From Asparagopsis taxiformis (lineage: Eukaryota > Rhodophyta > Florideophyceae > Bonnemaisoniales > Bonnemaisoniaceae): a stretch of DNA of 64,000 bases. The stretch is from contig JALQPE010000320.1 of NCBI GenBank assembly GCA_030407315.1, forward strand, positions 1 through 64,000. Direction: 5' to 3'. Below, piece after piece: positions 1 to 10,659 of the stretch. The notes below the pieces were generated by a model. The model did no database searches. It was given only the letters and a program-made list of their open reading frames with translations, and was not told the origin of the DNA. Positions within the stretch are counted from its first letter, which is position 1. Every line of letters starts with the position of its first letter. The translations under genes were made by a program, and so were the position numbers.

Positions 1-1261
1 TTAGCCCTTGTAGATGGATTATACCTCCGAGGAGGATTAGAGGATAGGGATAAGGCTTCGAACTCACGAGTGAGAGCGCCGATTCCACGAGGTTGACGCC
101 TCGTGCGATCCTAGTAGCCCGAGGGCTGTGTCGGGTGGATCGATCCCTCGGAGCCCGGACACCTGTCTCCCAACCCGGTAGCGGGTGGTAGAGCGGGGTC
201 CGGGAGGGCTGGATCTAACCTGCCGGAGGGATCTATCGGCCGTGGCCGTCCTCAACCACTCAAGGTTAACTAGGCACTTAAGCGCGATGGATCCCGCGGG
301 GATTGTGGTCGCCTCCACGCGTGGTTTTCACACGAGTATTCCGCAACTGTGATACCACTGACGGCAGCGGTCGGGACCGTTTGAAAAGCCTGCGGGCGTT
401 GGCTTCGGTTGACCGGCTGGGGGTGCCAACCGACAGCACTCCCAGTCGGCAAGCCTGTCCCGGTGGGCGGAAGGCCCCTCCCGGTCGCCTAGCGGCGTTA
501 AAGAAGCGGGAAGGTTCTCCACTACCGTGGAGACGAAATGCCCTAGGGCAATCCACGTGCACCCCCCGCCGAGGAGGCTCGCGGCGGGCATTGGGGAAAT
601 GTGCGAGCGATCACCAATTGGAGATCGAAACGGAGCAGCGGGTATCCGGTAAGGGAACTGCCGCCGCCGTTTAGTTGTAAGTTTAAACGACCACGGTCGA
701 AAGATTTGGAACCGGAGACGATTCTACCTTTATGGTAGCTTTGGTCAATCCGTTGACCTTAAATGGTCAACGAGACTGCCGGGACCGGACCAGGACAATG
801 GTCCCGGTCCGGCGTCCAATGGACCTTGTGGGTGTTTATGCGGCCCAGGGGCCTTACAGAGTAAGCTGCTACGTTGCTACGTGTAAACTAATAAACGGCT
901 AGCCGTAACATACAACGTGTGTAGCTGTAACGGGGAGAATCCTCCCGCGCGCACACGTGTGTGACTAATCGCGCCTATATCGCTACACGTTGCACGCTCG
1001 CCGAGGGTCCCGCGCAAGCAATGTGGCCCGGTGCCAAGCAAGGCGGCACGCGCCCATTCGCCCTTGGGCGACAATTGCCTTGCCACGTCACTGCGGCCAT
1101 TGATTCCCCACGCGGCTCTTCGCGGCCGAATTCCTTATCGAGCACCCACTCACGCTCTCTCGAGCGTACCGCTTAAGCGACCCTTCCTGACGCCCATTCC
1201 AGACGCCTGGAATTGTCCCCTCCCGCGACCGCTCGCAGCGCGATACGGGACGAGTCCCACA
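1..1261 (-). repeat. 3' LTR of the chromovirus (last 9 bases cut by the window edge)
   Basis: The block matches 14048-15312 nearly end to end. On the minus strand it starts TGTGGGAC at 1261, directly after a polypurine tract. The final 9 bases (TGTAGGACC on the plus strand in the other copy) fall before position 1. Short plus-strand and minus-strand ORFs inside it are not conserved between the two LTR copies and are not genes. Confidence 0.92.
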
Positions 1262-1274
1262 CTCTCCCCTTCTT
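1262..1274 (-). other. Polypurine tract for plus-strand priming
   Basis: On the minus strand AAGAAGGGGAGAG lies immediately before the TGTGGGAC start of the 3' LTR. A pure 13-base purine run abutting the LTR is the expected second-strand primer site and fixes the LTR boundary. Confidence 0.75.
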
Positions 1275-1299
1275 AAACTGGCGCGCTCCTGCGCGCAGG

Positions 1300-2647
1300 T
1301 ATCATGTATCCATCACAACTCCCCCACCTTCCTTCTCTTCATCCTCACAGCGACTCGTCACTTCCGTTTCCCCTATCCCGATCCAATTCAGCGTGGGGAA
1401 CCATGACGCCTCCGCATCCCGACGCGAAAGGCGACGTCGACAAAAACCCTCGGGAGTCTACTCGCTCGTTGCCTGCAACGAGTACTCCGACCAATACTCG
1501 GCGGTGACAGCGAGCGCGGCGGCAGCCCATCAACCGTTGCCGGCTCTTATCTTGACCTCTATGCTCCTGCCGCAGCAGCCACGCAAGGCCTTTCTGACCC
1601 TTATGCGGGGACTGAAGTGATGCCAAGTTATTACTATACCACCCACGGCCGCGGCCTGCGCGCGATTCTGTCATCCCCTCGGGTGTTTCGTATTTCACCC
1701 CCCAGGTGGCGGGCAACCGCCCTCCGCGTTTTGGCTCCACTGCAGCCAGGGGGGACCAAACTCAAGGTCGTCAGGGGCGGGGCGTCTCCCTTCGGTACCG
1801 GCCCCGGCAAGGGCGCCGAGTGACGGTGGCCACGGTCGTCTCCCTGGGGAGTCATCTGCGGGAACCGTCGCGGCTCCAGCCGGGGGACAAGTATACTCCG
1901 CGTTGGCTCGCCTCGTTGGCGAAGCTGAGTCACCGGCCATGGCCGCCAAGTTGGGTGAAGTGTTAAGCATGGTCAACACTTTGCCCTCGGGCAAGACGTC
2001 CGACATCCCAGACCACTCCCAATTAACCGGGGGACCCCGAGTCTCAAGGAACGCGACGAGATCCTTATTACGGGTCACCGTCCCCGCGCGGCGCCGCGGC
2101 CTTTATGGTTGACGAAACCCTCCGGTAGCTCCGTCGGCTGGAGTCGCCCCCGGGCATGAGGCGAGGGTGGTGGAGTGGATGCGGACGCTTCACACGCAAC
2201 CCTCACATTCATCCATCATCAGGACGCCTTCGGGCACGAGCTCTCGCGCGCACCCGGTTACCGCAGCTACGAGTCATACGGACGCTTGCCGTTACGCCGC
2301 CCCGTCCTGGAACGGTTCGAATGCATCAAAGGAACTCACGGAGCCGCCGTGGCTGATCAGGTAATGCGCAAGCGCATGGAACATGGCCGATGTCGTATCA
2401 CTATCCCGGCCACTTCCCGAGCGACGTGTATCACCTCAGTGAAGACGAAGACGAACAATGGTTCGAATGATCGCCCGTTGGATCAAATTAGACCAACTTG
2501 GGGCGTTGGTTGACGATTTCGCTGAGGTGGACATTCGTCTACTGGCGGACCAGGCTCCAATGTTCCCAGTGCGCTGGATTCGCCAGCGGGGGCGGTGGGT
2601 GGGGAGTATCGCGACGAACGTCGGCGCACGTTTCCTCAAACGAGTAA
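1300..2647 (+). pseudogene. Probable decayed upstream part of the antisense cargo ORF
   Basis: Several plus-strand frames overlap end to end here (for example 1503-1823, 1706-1966, 1903-2112, 2175-2513, 2458-2838), none longer than about 150 codons. They share an Arg/Gly/Pro/Ser-rich composition, and sense frames resume just where others stop. That is what a longer coding block broken by indels would look like. The evidence is composition and frame hand-over only; high GC also lengthens random ORFs. Confidence 0.3.
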
Positions 2648-4054
2648 CCAACCGCTGCATCTCGGCCGGGTCCGCGGGGTTACGTCATAACGTTCAAGGA
2701 CGTCGAATACGTACGCATCCCGACCAGGTTGCGTCGACGTTACTATGCCCGCATACCCCGTTGGATGGAAGTCCCCGAATGGGAGGTCTTGTTCCCGATG
2801 CCGCTCGTGTACCCGCTACGCAGCGTCACACCTGGTGAGCTCGGAAGGGGTACCCTCGCGAGGGTTTTGGACAAGATGGCCCATACGGAGTGGGTGTGCT
2901 ACTACGCCGCGACGTGGTTGGAGAATATTGTGGCGCAAAACCGCATGCACCAAGTCCCTGAGGAGATGTTCAAGAAGATACGCTCTTTGGGCGTCGAGGC
3001 ACCCATCTGGCCTAGCGGACTCATCCGCAATTTCGAGTGCTTCGATGTCACACCCGAGTTGCTCGAGCATTTCTATCGCTTGCACGAAACATTCCCGTGG
3101 GAGACAGTGGACATCGTGCCGCTACCCAATTCTCCTTACGAACCGACGCGTCGGCTGAGCAAGTGGGTGCCAATGGACCCGGTCTCGCATTCGATCGACT
3201 TATCGTCGTACCTGTTCGGAGTACGCCTCGAGTTGGGCATCCCCCTTAGGGTCCTCGAATACACTGCCGCGCAACCCCTTATGGGAGGTGGATGGCCAGG
3301 GGGTGGATTACGTTACCTAGGGCGACTCGTGGAGGACTGCATATCGTATCAGACCCATGGTGGTCGTCCTCTCCTTCCGCGGGAAGAAACGGGCTTGCCC
3401 GTCGCGGTTCCCAGGTCAGCGCGTCCTCCGGCGGCCACAGACGCGTCGGCAGACATAGCCACCGTTGAGCCTGTCCCGGCTGATTCAGCCGGTCCGTCGT
3501 CGATTACTCGGCCGCGGCCGTCCGACCGTTCCCTCCCGTCCGACATGACTGCGCATGCTTCGGCCTTGGAAAAGCGCGTGGAAGAGCTCCAGCGCGCGGT
3601 GTCTGCGGGTCGAGAGCGATTGGCACAAAGCGAAGCGGCGCGAGTGTCAGCCGAAGCTGCCTTGGCGACGGTTAAGGGCGAGAAGGAAACTCTGCGAGCA
3701 GAATTGATGGCTGAGAACACGCTGCTGAAGCGAAAGCACGATGACTTGTTCAAGAGCCGGCTGGGGTACGCGCGTGATTTGGCGGAACAGGAGTTAGCCC
3801 TGCAGAGCGCGCTCTGTCAGGTCTGGGATCTGCATCAGCAGTCCAACACGATATGCGCTAGGGCCGCACGCGCCATCATGACGGTAGAAGACCTGCGTGT
3901 TCGCCAAGCAGACGTTGAAGGGTCACGCCCTCTCCCTGGTAACGCGCTCGCGCGTGCCTTCCCGGTATGGCGTTCTTACACGGGCGGGGGGTCCCCGCCG
4001 CGTCACCCTCGGGTGCAGCGACTGCCCCGGCGGCCACGTCTGAAGAGACGATAA
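2648..4054 (+). CDS. Antisense cargo ORF of the retrotransposon, unknown function, with coiled coil
   Basis: On the strand opposite gag-pol, an open frame runs from about 2648 to 4054. The first in-frame ATG is at 2765 (MEVPEWEVLFPMP). The first part is a globular-looking domain rich in Trp, Tyr and Pro (HTEWVCYYAATWLENIV, LEHFYRLHETFPWETVD, GVRLELGIPLRVLEYT). After a Pro/Ser/Ala linker comes a heptad-rich coiled coil (LEKRVEELQRAVSAGRERLA to LKRKHDDLFKSRLGYA). I do not recognise the family. Near 3985 the sense-looking frame shifts: another frame gives an Ala/Thr/Pro-rich tail to a stop near 4105. No upstream in-frame exon is certain. An autonomous host gene captured by the element and an element-encoded accessory protein are both possible. 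Confidence 0.55.
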   Translation, partial: PTAASRPGPRGYVITFKDVEYVRIPTRLRRRYYARIPRWMEVPEWEVLFPMPLVYPLRSVTPGELGRGTLARVLDKMAHTEWVCYYAATWLENIVAQNRMHQVPEEMFKKIRSLGVEAPIWPSGLIRNFECFDVTPELLEHFYRLHETFPWETVDIVPLPNSPYEPTRRLSKWVPMDPVSHSIDLSSYLFGVRLELGIPLRVLEYTAAQPLMGGGWPGGGLRYLGRLVEDCISYQTHGGRPLLPREETGLPVAVPRSARPPAATDASADIATVEPVPADSAGPSSITRPRPSDRSLPSDMTAHASALEKRVEELQRAVSAGRERLAQSEAARVSAEAALATVKGEKETLRAELMAENTLLKRKHDDLFKSRLGYARDLAEQELALQSALCQVWDLHQQSNTICARAARAIMTVEDLRVRQADVEGSRPLPGNALARAFPVWRSYTGGGSPPRHPRVQRLPRRPRLKRR

Positions 4055-4649
4055 CAGCCCCTCTTGGTGCGGCCACGGCCGCGCGTCCCGTTGCCAACGC
4101 TCCCACCGTCGGCTAGGGGCGCTTCCGATGCGGTAGCGTCGGGTGGTTCTGCTCCGGCCGACCCAATGGCAGTCGAAGCTGTCAAGGCGACGACCTCGGT
4201 CGTTCCTGCCCCAACGGCAGCGGGAACTGCTACGGCTGTGGCTGTGGTCGAACCCGCCACGAGTAAGCCGACCTCCGCGGTTGCTACCCTACGGCGACGG
4301 GTGTTACTGTGTCGCCACCGCTGGGGGTACTGAAAAGGAGTCTGAGGGCATAAAGGAGGCAACTCCTAAGCCCACTGACGCAACGTCCCCGGGTGGAGAG
4401 TCCGTGCAAGTCGTCGAAGACCCTCGGTCGCCCGCGCGCGCCACGCGTCGCCTCAATGTGACGTCACCGGTGGCGACAGTCGCGGCCGCAGTGGCGGCGG
4501 CGGGGCAACGAGTCGCCCGAAGGCGTAAAGGGCTCAGCCCTCTTCCCCTTCAGCGAGCGTGGGGTCTCCTATTAACAAGGACAGGCCGACTCGTCGGACT
4601 CGTACGCGCCGTTAGTCGCAGCCCGTTCGAAGCGCGTAGTAGCAACTGA
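4055..4649 (+). pseudogene. Frameshifted low-complexity tail of the antisense cargo ORF
   Basis: Beyond the stop at 4054 two plus-strand frames (4064-4333 and 4143-4649) encode Ala/Thr/Val/Pro-rich and then Arg-rich segments without recognisable domains. Composition continues that of the preceding Ala/Thr-rich tail, suggesting a longer C-terminus broken by indels. Confidence 0.3.
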
Positions 4650-5408
4650 TACCCTAAGGTAATCTTGTCAGTTAATACCCGCGTATAGAGAGCCATTGTA
4701 GGTGTGCGACAATAAAGCTGAGTTTCCAAATGAATTCCTTTATGCAACGAGGGTAGGAATTACGCATCACCTAACCCTGCTACAAAAGAGGTCCCTCGGG
4801 AGTCGGATGAAAACTCACCCCGTGGGTGAGAAACCGTGTCCCGGGGGCTATGATGTGCCATAATAATGGCCGTTCGCGATGGCCTTCGCCGCTAGTCGCC
4901 TTACGCTCTTGGGCGATGCGTGGCTACGGCCTTCGCTGTTGCGCGAATTCAACTGAATTCGCCATCCGAACTGACGCTCTCTTGCAAGACGTCATCGCTT
5001 TTGTCAGGCGGCTCGATAGCCGCAGTGACAATCTTTACCGGCAAGCCGGTGAGTGAGAATCGCTCTCGCGCATAGAACTGGCAATAGAGTTCCCACTGGA
5101 CGGAAGTCGAGGGGTCGTGCGACCATCCACACACGCGTGTCGAGAGTCCCAAGGTACGTGCATCCCATCGCGGATAATTACAACCGGCCATAATGTGAGA
5201 GGCAAGCTGTAAAATATCTCCAAGTCCGAAGACGTCCGTTGTCCTGCGCAGCCACTTGTTCGGGATGACTACGGTCAGGGCCGTTGTGAGACGCTGGTGT
5301 CGCTAGCGTCAGCGCATTCCGCGCAAGTTAGGAGAGTTGGCCACCCAGTGACAGGGTGCTCACTTAGGCGAAATACTCCCGAGTGAGTCGACCCTGAAAT
5401 GGGTGATG
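4650..5408. other. Retrotransposon interior without a recognisable gene
   Basis: Between the antisense ORF block and the tandem repeats only short overlapping frames are present. I see no domain, no clear repeat and no RNA gene here. Confidence 0.5.
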
Positions 5409-6330
5409 GCCTAGGCCAATTGTTTTTCCGAGTCGCTAGCGATGTTCAGCGTACTCCAGAGTGCCCGTGCGCGAGTTTCAAGGACAATGGAGGACACTAC
5501 ATTAATGTAAACTGAGGTTGTTGTGTTCCACCCTCAGGTTACATCTTGCCCAATTTCGCAGATGACAAATTTTTGTAATGCCCAATTTGACCTGGGAGCG
5601 GATCGCCGAAATTTTCTAAGTCCAAGGACGAATGTTAAATCGCAACGCCACTCGCTCGAAACCATAGCGAACAGAACCGTCGGGAGTCGCTGGGATGCCG
5701 GCGTTGACGCCTTCCGAAAAAGTTAGGAAAGCTAGCCGTAATAGGCTTTAGAACGCCCTGCGCAGATGGATTCTCGACGACTGCGTTCTCCTTGCCGCGG
5801 GTGTTGGCTTCGGCCAATCGGGATTCTGAACCGCTGGCGGTGTTCGGCATGCCCTGGAGTGTCCGTGTGCGGATTTTCACGCCCAACGATGGACACTACC
5901 TTAATGTAAATCGAGGGTGATTGTGTTCACCCTCAAGTTCCATTTTCCCATTTTTGGCGGGTACCGAATTTCTGCCATTGCCATTTGGTCAGGGAGCCGG
6001 TCGCCGAAACCTTTCTAAGTCTCTGGCTTGCAAACGACACCCTAGGGTGGCTTCGCTGGAGACGGTACGGGCCGCTGGTGACATTCGTCTCCTTGCGGAC
6101 TCGTGGTGTTGGCGTGGCTGGCCAACCGCTTGAAGGGGCGCGACTGGCGCACCATGATGATAGCGCGCCGCGGCTCGAGTGCATGCTTCTAGTCGCGACC
6201 AATTGCTTTCCCAAGTTGCTGACGGGGTCCAGCGTACTCAGAACGGCACGTGTGCGAAGTTTCGAACGCATTGGCGACCACTTTTTCTCTCTCACGGCTG
6301 GTTGCGAAGTACCCCTCAGTCCAAGGACGG
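5409..6330. repeat. Three diverged tandem repeats, period about 390 bp, inside the retrotransposon
   Basis: Landmarks recur in order. A CCAAT-containing stretch starts at about 5409, 5804 and 6190. A GTTC/GTCC-AGCGTACTC-like stretch starts at 5444, 5842 and 6227, giving periods of 398 and 385. In the first two copies the series continues with a GACACTAC..TTAATGTAAA segment, a TTGTGTTC-ACCCTCA segment and a TCGCCGAAA..TTTCTAAGTC segment. The third copy is shorter or more decayed. No shared reading frame runs through the copies, so a noncoding role is more likely than a repeated peptide. Confidence 0.65.
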
Positions 6331-7120
6331 ACGGGTGGATTCCGGATTCTTCCTCGCATGTCCTCGGACCTTGCACGCCCATGGTATGGACACTGAAGTC
6401 GCGTAATGGCGTCCATGGCTTCCCGTCGCGAATCGCGAGATGCCGCGCGGCGTGCATAACAAGGAACTCCCGTGGGGTGCTTGTTAATGATTGCAGGCTG
6501 GAACTCACAGTGAGTTGGGGAAGCCACAGGATGGCGGCCCGTGATTAGTCAGTCATGACGCGATTCCTACAGGGAAGCACGCATCGCTGACCGTGGTCAC
6601 GACCATTGGTCCATTCTGATTTCGATCATTGCCAAGGGGGTTTCCGTGCACGAAAGCACAAGGGGCTTCCTAGGAAGAAGGTTTGCAGGATCGGCCGCGG
6701 TCCATTGATTGCTCCCTTGCCGTGGCAGAGAGGGTTCAGGAAAAGGGGGGGTACGCGCCTTAGGCGGGTTATCGGCCCTACATTACTTCACCCGGAAGGG
6801 GAAGAATACGTCAGGGCGATCACCCTGGATGTCGACATCCCTGGTGTTTCTATTGGCTCCCGCCCGATTTGCGTCCATCCCTTCCGGCACGGCGCACGCG
6901 CCGTGGTCAGCGTACACTCGTAGCGATATATCGGTCTGGTTGTGTACGTTGCCATTTGGCCACGGCCAACCAGCGCGTGACATCTGGGTCCGGTGACTGT
7001 GCGTCACTTAGATCCAACGGACGCCGTGGATCAACGATATTCTTACCTTCCGGTTGTGACTTGGCCGTTTGAAACGAGCGCGCTCTTTTTGACGTGCGGT
7101 CCGTTTCCGATGCCGAGCCA
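6331..7120. other. Retrotransposon interior downstream of the chromodomain stop
   Basis: This is the start of the 3' noncoding part of the sense transcript (minus strand). Frames are short and overlap on both strands. A further weak echo of the tandem repeat (a GCCATTTGGCCACGG stretch near 6950, compare GCCATTTGGTCAGGG near 5980) may be a decayed copy, but the match is short. Confidence 0.4.
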
Positions 7121-7252
7121 CTATAGCTGGGGAAGGTTCGCTTCCGGCTCCCAGGTATCCTCCTCGGGGGCGTACCCCAACCAGCGCACACGGAAGTAGG
7201 ACACGCCATCATCGTCTACCCATTCCTCGATAAGGTCGTCTATCGTATACTC
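7121..7252 (-). pseudogene. Chromodomain at the integrase C-terminus
   Basis: Reading the minus strand in the frame that stops at 7121 gives EYTIDDLIEEWVDDDG, then VSYFRVRWLGYAPEED and TWEPEANLPQL. This is the chromodomain pattern: Y-x-I/V-E-x-I, YxVRWxGY, TWEPxxNL. The open frame extends upstream to about 7330 with a Ser/Asp/Glu-rich linker. It is out of frame with the GPY/F segment, so no simple ORF listing would show it. The frame ends with TAG right after the domain. Chromodomains on integrases are known to direct insertion to marked chromatin. Confidence 0.9.
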
Positions 7253-7842
7253 CTTGGAGTGTTCCTCGGAGTCACCGTCGACCGGCGTCGACTGACCAGT
7301 TCGCTTGCGTCCTGCGTTACCCGTGGGTAATCTTCGCGTACGATTGGCGCGGGGGTGCTTCCTTGGGGATTGCGCGGGTCGGATACCGTATTCCCGGATG
7401 GCGGGACCGCCCTATCTGCCGGTAGAAGCGCTTCGGAAGCCGGTTCCGTCGGTACTTCGTTCGCCCGGGGGCGACGCGGCAATCGACTTCTTGCATTAGC
7501 GGTTTCGCGGCCTTCCTCCTCACCGTCGCTACCCGGCTGCACCGGTCCATGACCCGGGGCTGGGCGTACGCGATCCGAACTAATTCTCTCGGGAATTCCG
7601 TCGACAAGTATGTCCAACGTGTGACCTTGGTTAGATATAACCGTATACGGACCCATCGATTGGAAATCCAACTTGTTCCGGGCTCGCCCGAGTATAGTCG
7701 TCTCCTGGGAGGTATTGCGCAAGTCGATATAGACTGCGTCCCCGGCTCGGATGCGGCGATTTGGTGCTCGCACCGCCTTATCGAAGTCGCGCTTGTACCG
7801 GGCTTGCATTCTCGCGAGCGAGGAATTAGCGCGCGCATACAA
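7240..7842 (-). pseudogene. pol: Integrase C-terminal GPY/F module and linker
   Basis: The frame begins with a helix-rich connector (ARMQARYKRDFDKAVRAP). It then shows the beta-rich DNA-binding module with MGPYTVISNQGHTLDI and ISSDRVRPAPGH, which is the GPY/F signature of gypsy integrases. A basic, Pro-rich linker follows. The linker continues in a third frame into the chromodomain. Confidence 0.85.
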
Positions 7843-7844
7843 CC

Positions 7845-8366
7845 CACGAAGCTGCCGGCGCAGGAATCACGCGTCCAGGCTTCATCGCCTTTGAGTTTAA
7901 TATCCTCCAAGCCTATTGGCGGTGGCGCGCGCGTCAAGACCAATTCGAAGGGAATTGTATTCGTCGAGCGGTGCACGCACCGATTGTACGCGTAGGCAAG
8001 GACGGGGAGATATTCGTCCCAGTTGCGATGATCCTCAGCCACGTAATGGCGCAGCATAGACGCGAGCGTCCTATTGAATCGTTCGACCTGACCATTCGTC
8101 TGCGGGTGATACGTAGTAGTAGTCACCGGCTTAATACCCAAAATGACGCAGGCGTCGACGAAGGTCTTAGAACGAAACTGGGGTCCATTATCCGACAGGA
8201 TAGTCTTAGGTGCCCCATAAGTAAACACCCATTCCTCCACAAAGGCTTTCACAACCAAGCTAGCTTGTATCGAGCGCATGGCCACGAGCCTGCACAGCTT
8301 AGAATAACGGTCCATGATGACCAGAACGTGTAACTTTCCTCGGGAGGTTTTCGGTAGAGGACCCAT
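7845..8366 (-). pseudogene. pol: Integrase DDE catalytic core
   Basis: The core carries VLVIMDRYSKLCRLV (first Asp), TILSDNGPQFRSKTF (second Asp) and YHPQTNGQVERFNRTLA (catalytic Glu), then the usual WDEYLPVLAYAYN helix. All three DDE residues are present. The frame stays open to 7317 but loses integrase similarity near 7845, where the GPY/F frame takes over. Confidence 0.94.
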
Positions 8367-8371
8367 GAGGT

Positions 8372-8854
8372 CTATGGCGACGTCCTCAAGTGGCCTAGGG
8401 CCGGGAACAACTTCAAGGGGTTGGTATGGCGGGACAGCTGCATCCTATCCCTGGCGCATGTTTCGCATCCGCGCACGGTGGCGTGCACATCGACGACCAT
8501 GGTCGGCCAATAAAGTCCCTGTCGTAGAGTATCGTACATCCGCCTCACCCCTGGATGCCCAGCGGTGGCAGAGTAGTGATAGTTACGCAACAGCCGAGGC
8601 CGTAGCGATTCGGGCACGAGGACCTGTGGGCGAGCGAGCGCTGGCAATTTCCTCGCGAGGATCCCGTCTTCTGTAAGAACCACTTGCTGGTCCACTCCAT
8701 CATCCATACGTTTGCGCATAGTCTGACAAAACTCATCAACCAGTTGCGCTTGGATCCACTCATCCCTCGAGATGGCTTCGGGTACCAACTCGTGAGTGGA
8801 GACAAAACACGGCACGGAATCGCCCAAGGGCAACGGATACATATCCTCTGTCAC
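8372..8854 (-). pseudogene. pol: Integrase N-terminal HHCC zinc domain
   Basis: This 160-codon frame holds a linker and then an H2C2 zinc domain: HYSATAGHPG followed by RRMYDTLRQGLYWPTM and GCETCARDR. The histidine pair and C-x2-C are the integrase zinc ligands. The frame ends at 8372, where the catalytic core begins in another frame, indicating an indel near 8370. Confidence 0.9.
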
Positions 8855-9438
8855 TCTGTACTCATCATCCTTCGTAAAGGTCCCGTGGGTTTTCTCCCCT
8901 TCTTGGATTGAGAAGGTGGGTATGTCCTCGTCGATGGGGGTCTTCGGTCTTCACCGGTGGTCTCTATCCGCGACAGCGCGTCTGGAACGACGTTTTTAAT
9001 ACCTGGGCGGTATTGAATATCGAAGTCGAACTCCGACAACCGTAGTCGCCAGCGTGCTAGACGTCCCTCGGAAGGGGTAATGGACAGGATCCATGTGAGC
9101 GAATTATGATCCGTTCTGACGGTGAAGCGAGCCCCTTCTAAGTAGGGCCTTAAGAGGCTGATAGCCCAGAACACCGAGAGGCATTCCTTCTCCGTTGTCG
9201 TGTAGCGGCGTTGCGTGTCCGTGAGCGTTTTGCTCCAGTACCCCACGGGGTGTAGCAGTTTGTCCTCCTGTTCTTGCAATAGGGCGCACCCCATCTGCCC
9301 GTCCGACGCGTCTACGTCGAGCGTGTACGGCTTCCCAGCATGCGGGAGGCGTAGGATAGGTGGCGACGCGAGCGCCTTTTTCAATTCGTTAAATGCCTCA
9401 AGCTGGGCATCTGAGGGCTCATCCAACTGCACGGGCAT
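8851..9438 (-). pseudogene. pol: Retrotransposon RNase H
   Basis: The 195-codon frame has the gypsy RNase H core: YTLDVDASDGQMGCALLQ (first Asp), YTTTEKECLSVFWAI (Glu), VRTDHNSLTWIL (Asp) and the closing NVVPDALSRIE. It directly follows RT in another frame and runs into the integrase segment with a 4-base overlap. Confidence 0.93.
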
Positions 9439-9446
9439 ACCCTTCT

Positions 9447-10659
9447 TTAGTAACTCCGTGAGCGGCGCAGATATCTTGGCGTAGGATTAACGAAACGTCG
9501 GTAGACGTTGCAAGAACCCAGAAAACTCCGTAGCTGTGTTTGCGTCCGTGGGTACAATGATCCGTGGATCGCATCTAGGCCAGTGGTTATGACCTCGAGC
9601 TTGCCCGGTCGAATGCGGTGTCCGAGATAATCCACACTCTTGCGGAAGAACTCGCTCTTCTTGAACTTGAGCGAGACTCCTGCATTCCGTAGAATGGTCA
9701 ATATGGCGTCGACGTGCGCAATGTGTTCTTCTTCTTCTCGCGAGAAGATAATTACGTCGTCGAGATACACTAGGCAGAACTGCCATTTGACTCCCGAAAG
9801 GAGAATGTCAAGCGCACGCTGGAAGGTTGCGGGCGCGTTAGTAAGGCCAAAAGGCATGCGCACGAATTGATAGGAACCAACGTGTGCTGTAAAAGCCGTC
9901 TTCTCCTTGTCCGCCTCGGCGATTGGAATCTGCCAATACCCGCTGTTGCAATCAAGCGTGGTAAAAATGGCTGCTTCACCGAGGGAGTCGATGCAGTCAT
10001 CCATCCTCGGGATGGGGTATGCATCCTTAACTGTCACGGCGTTAAGCCGTCGGTAATCGACGCAGAAACGCGACGAACCATCCTTTTTGGCACAACAACA
10101 CAACTGGGCTCGCCCATTCTGACTGTGCCGGTTCGATGACGCCGGCCTGAAGCATTTCGCGCACCTGGGTGGCTATAATCTCGCGATTTTTATGCCCCGC
10201 TCGGTACGGTGCTTGCCGAATTGGCACGGTGTCTGGCTTCAAGTCGATGCGGTGCTGCGTCGCTGAAATCTCACCAAGGTGACCACTCCACATCGACGCG
10301 TGCTTTTCCAGCATCGCTATGATTTTCTTCCCAAGGGAAGGGTTGGAGACTTCGATAGTGTCCAACACGGTTTGGCGCCAATCTGGCGCCGGTTCTGCCC
10401 GGAGGCATGCCTCGCCCGTCGGTGGCTCGCCACCAACCGGTAAGGCATTATCGATGACCCGTGGGTCTTTGGTTCTCCCAGGGTCGTTAGCCTCGCGCGG
10501 GCCATTCTCTATGGACCCGACCGTGAGTATCGAGGCTGGCGGACCCTCAGTGTGTCCGAGAACCATGCCTTTGGGCAACTTAACATCTCGGTTGCCGAAA
10601 TTGGCAACCTCCACGGCGAATGGTACCAACGCACGAGCGCTGATGACACCGTTCGCCAT
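9447..10659 (-). pseudogene. pol: Reverse transcriptase (frameshifted)
   Basis: Frame A (10659-10042) supplies a linker and the N-terminal RT strands, including HRIDLKPDTVPIRQAPYRAG and GVIEPAQSEWASPVVLL. Frame B (10103-9447) takes over at KKDGSSRFCVDYRRLN and carries TTLDCNSGYWQI, FVRMPFGLTNAPATFQRAL and the polymerase motif YLDDVIIFS, with catalytic Asp pair DD. The palm and finger motifs are those of Ty3/gypsy RT. One indel near 10095 breaks the chain, and the thumb end near 9480 loses similarity, pointing to a further shift. Confidence 0.95.

Noticed and set aside
1..1261. Several overlapping small ORFs in the LTRs on both strands
   Set aside because: They are broken or altered in the second LTR copy by indels, so no coding constraint is visible.
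1279..1296. TGGCGCGCTCC-like sequence near the left LTR considered as the primer-binding site
   Set aside because: The element is read on the minus strand, so the primer site must lie beside the right-hand LTR, where a better candidate exists at 14024-14036.
5933..6548. Two 190-codon frames on opposite strands in the tandem-repeat region
   Set aside because: They are not kept between repeat copies, and they overlap each other; high GC content explains their length.
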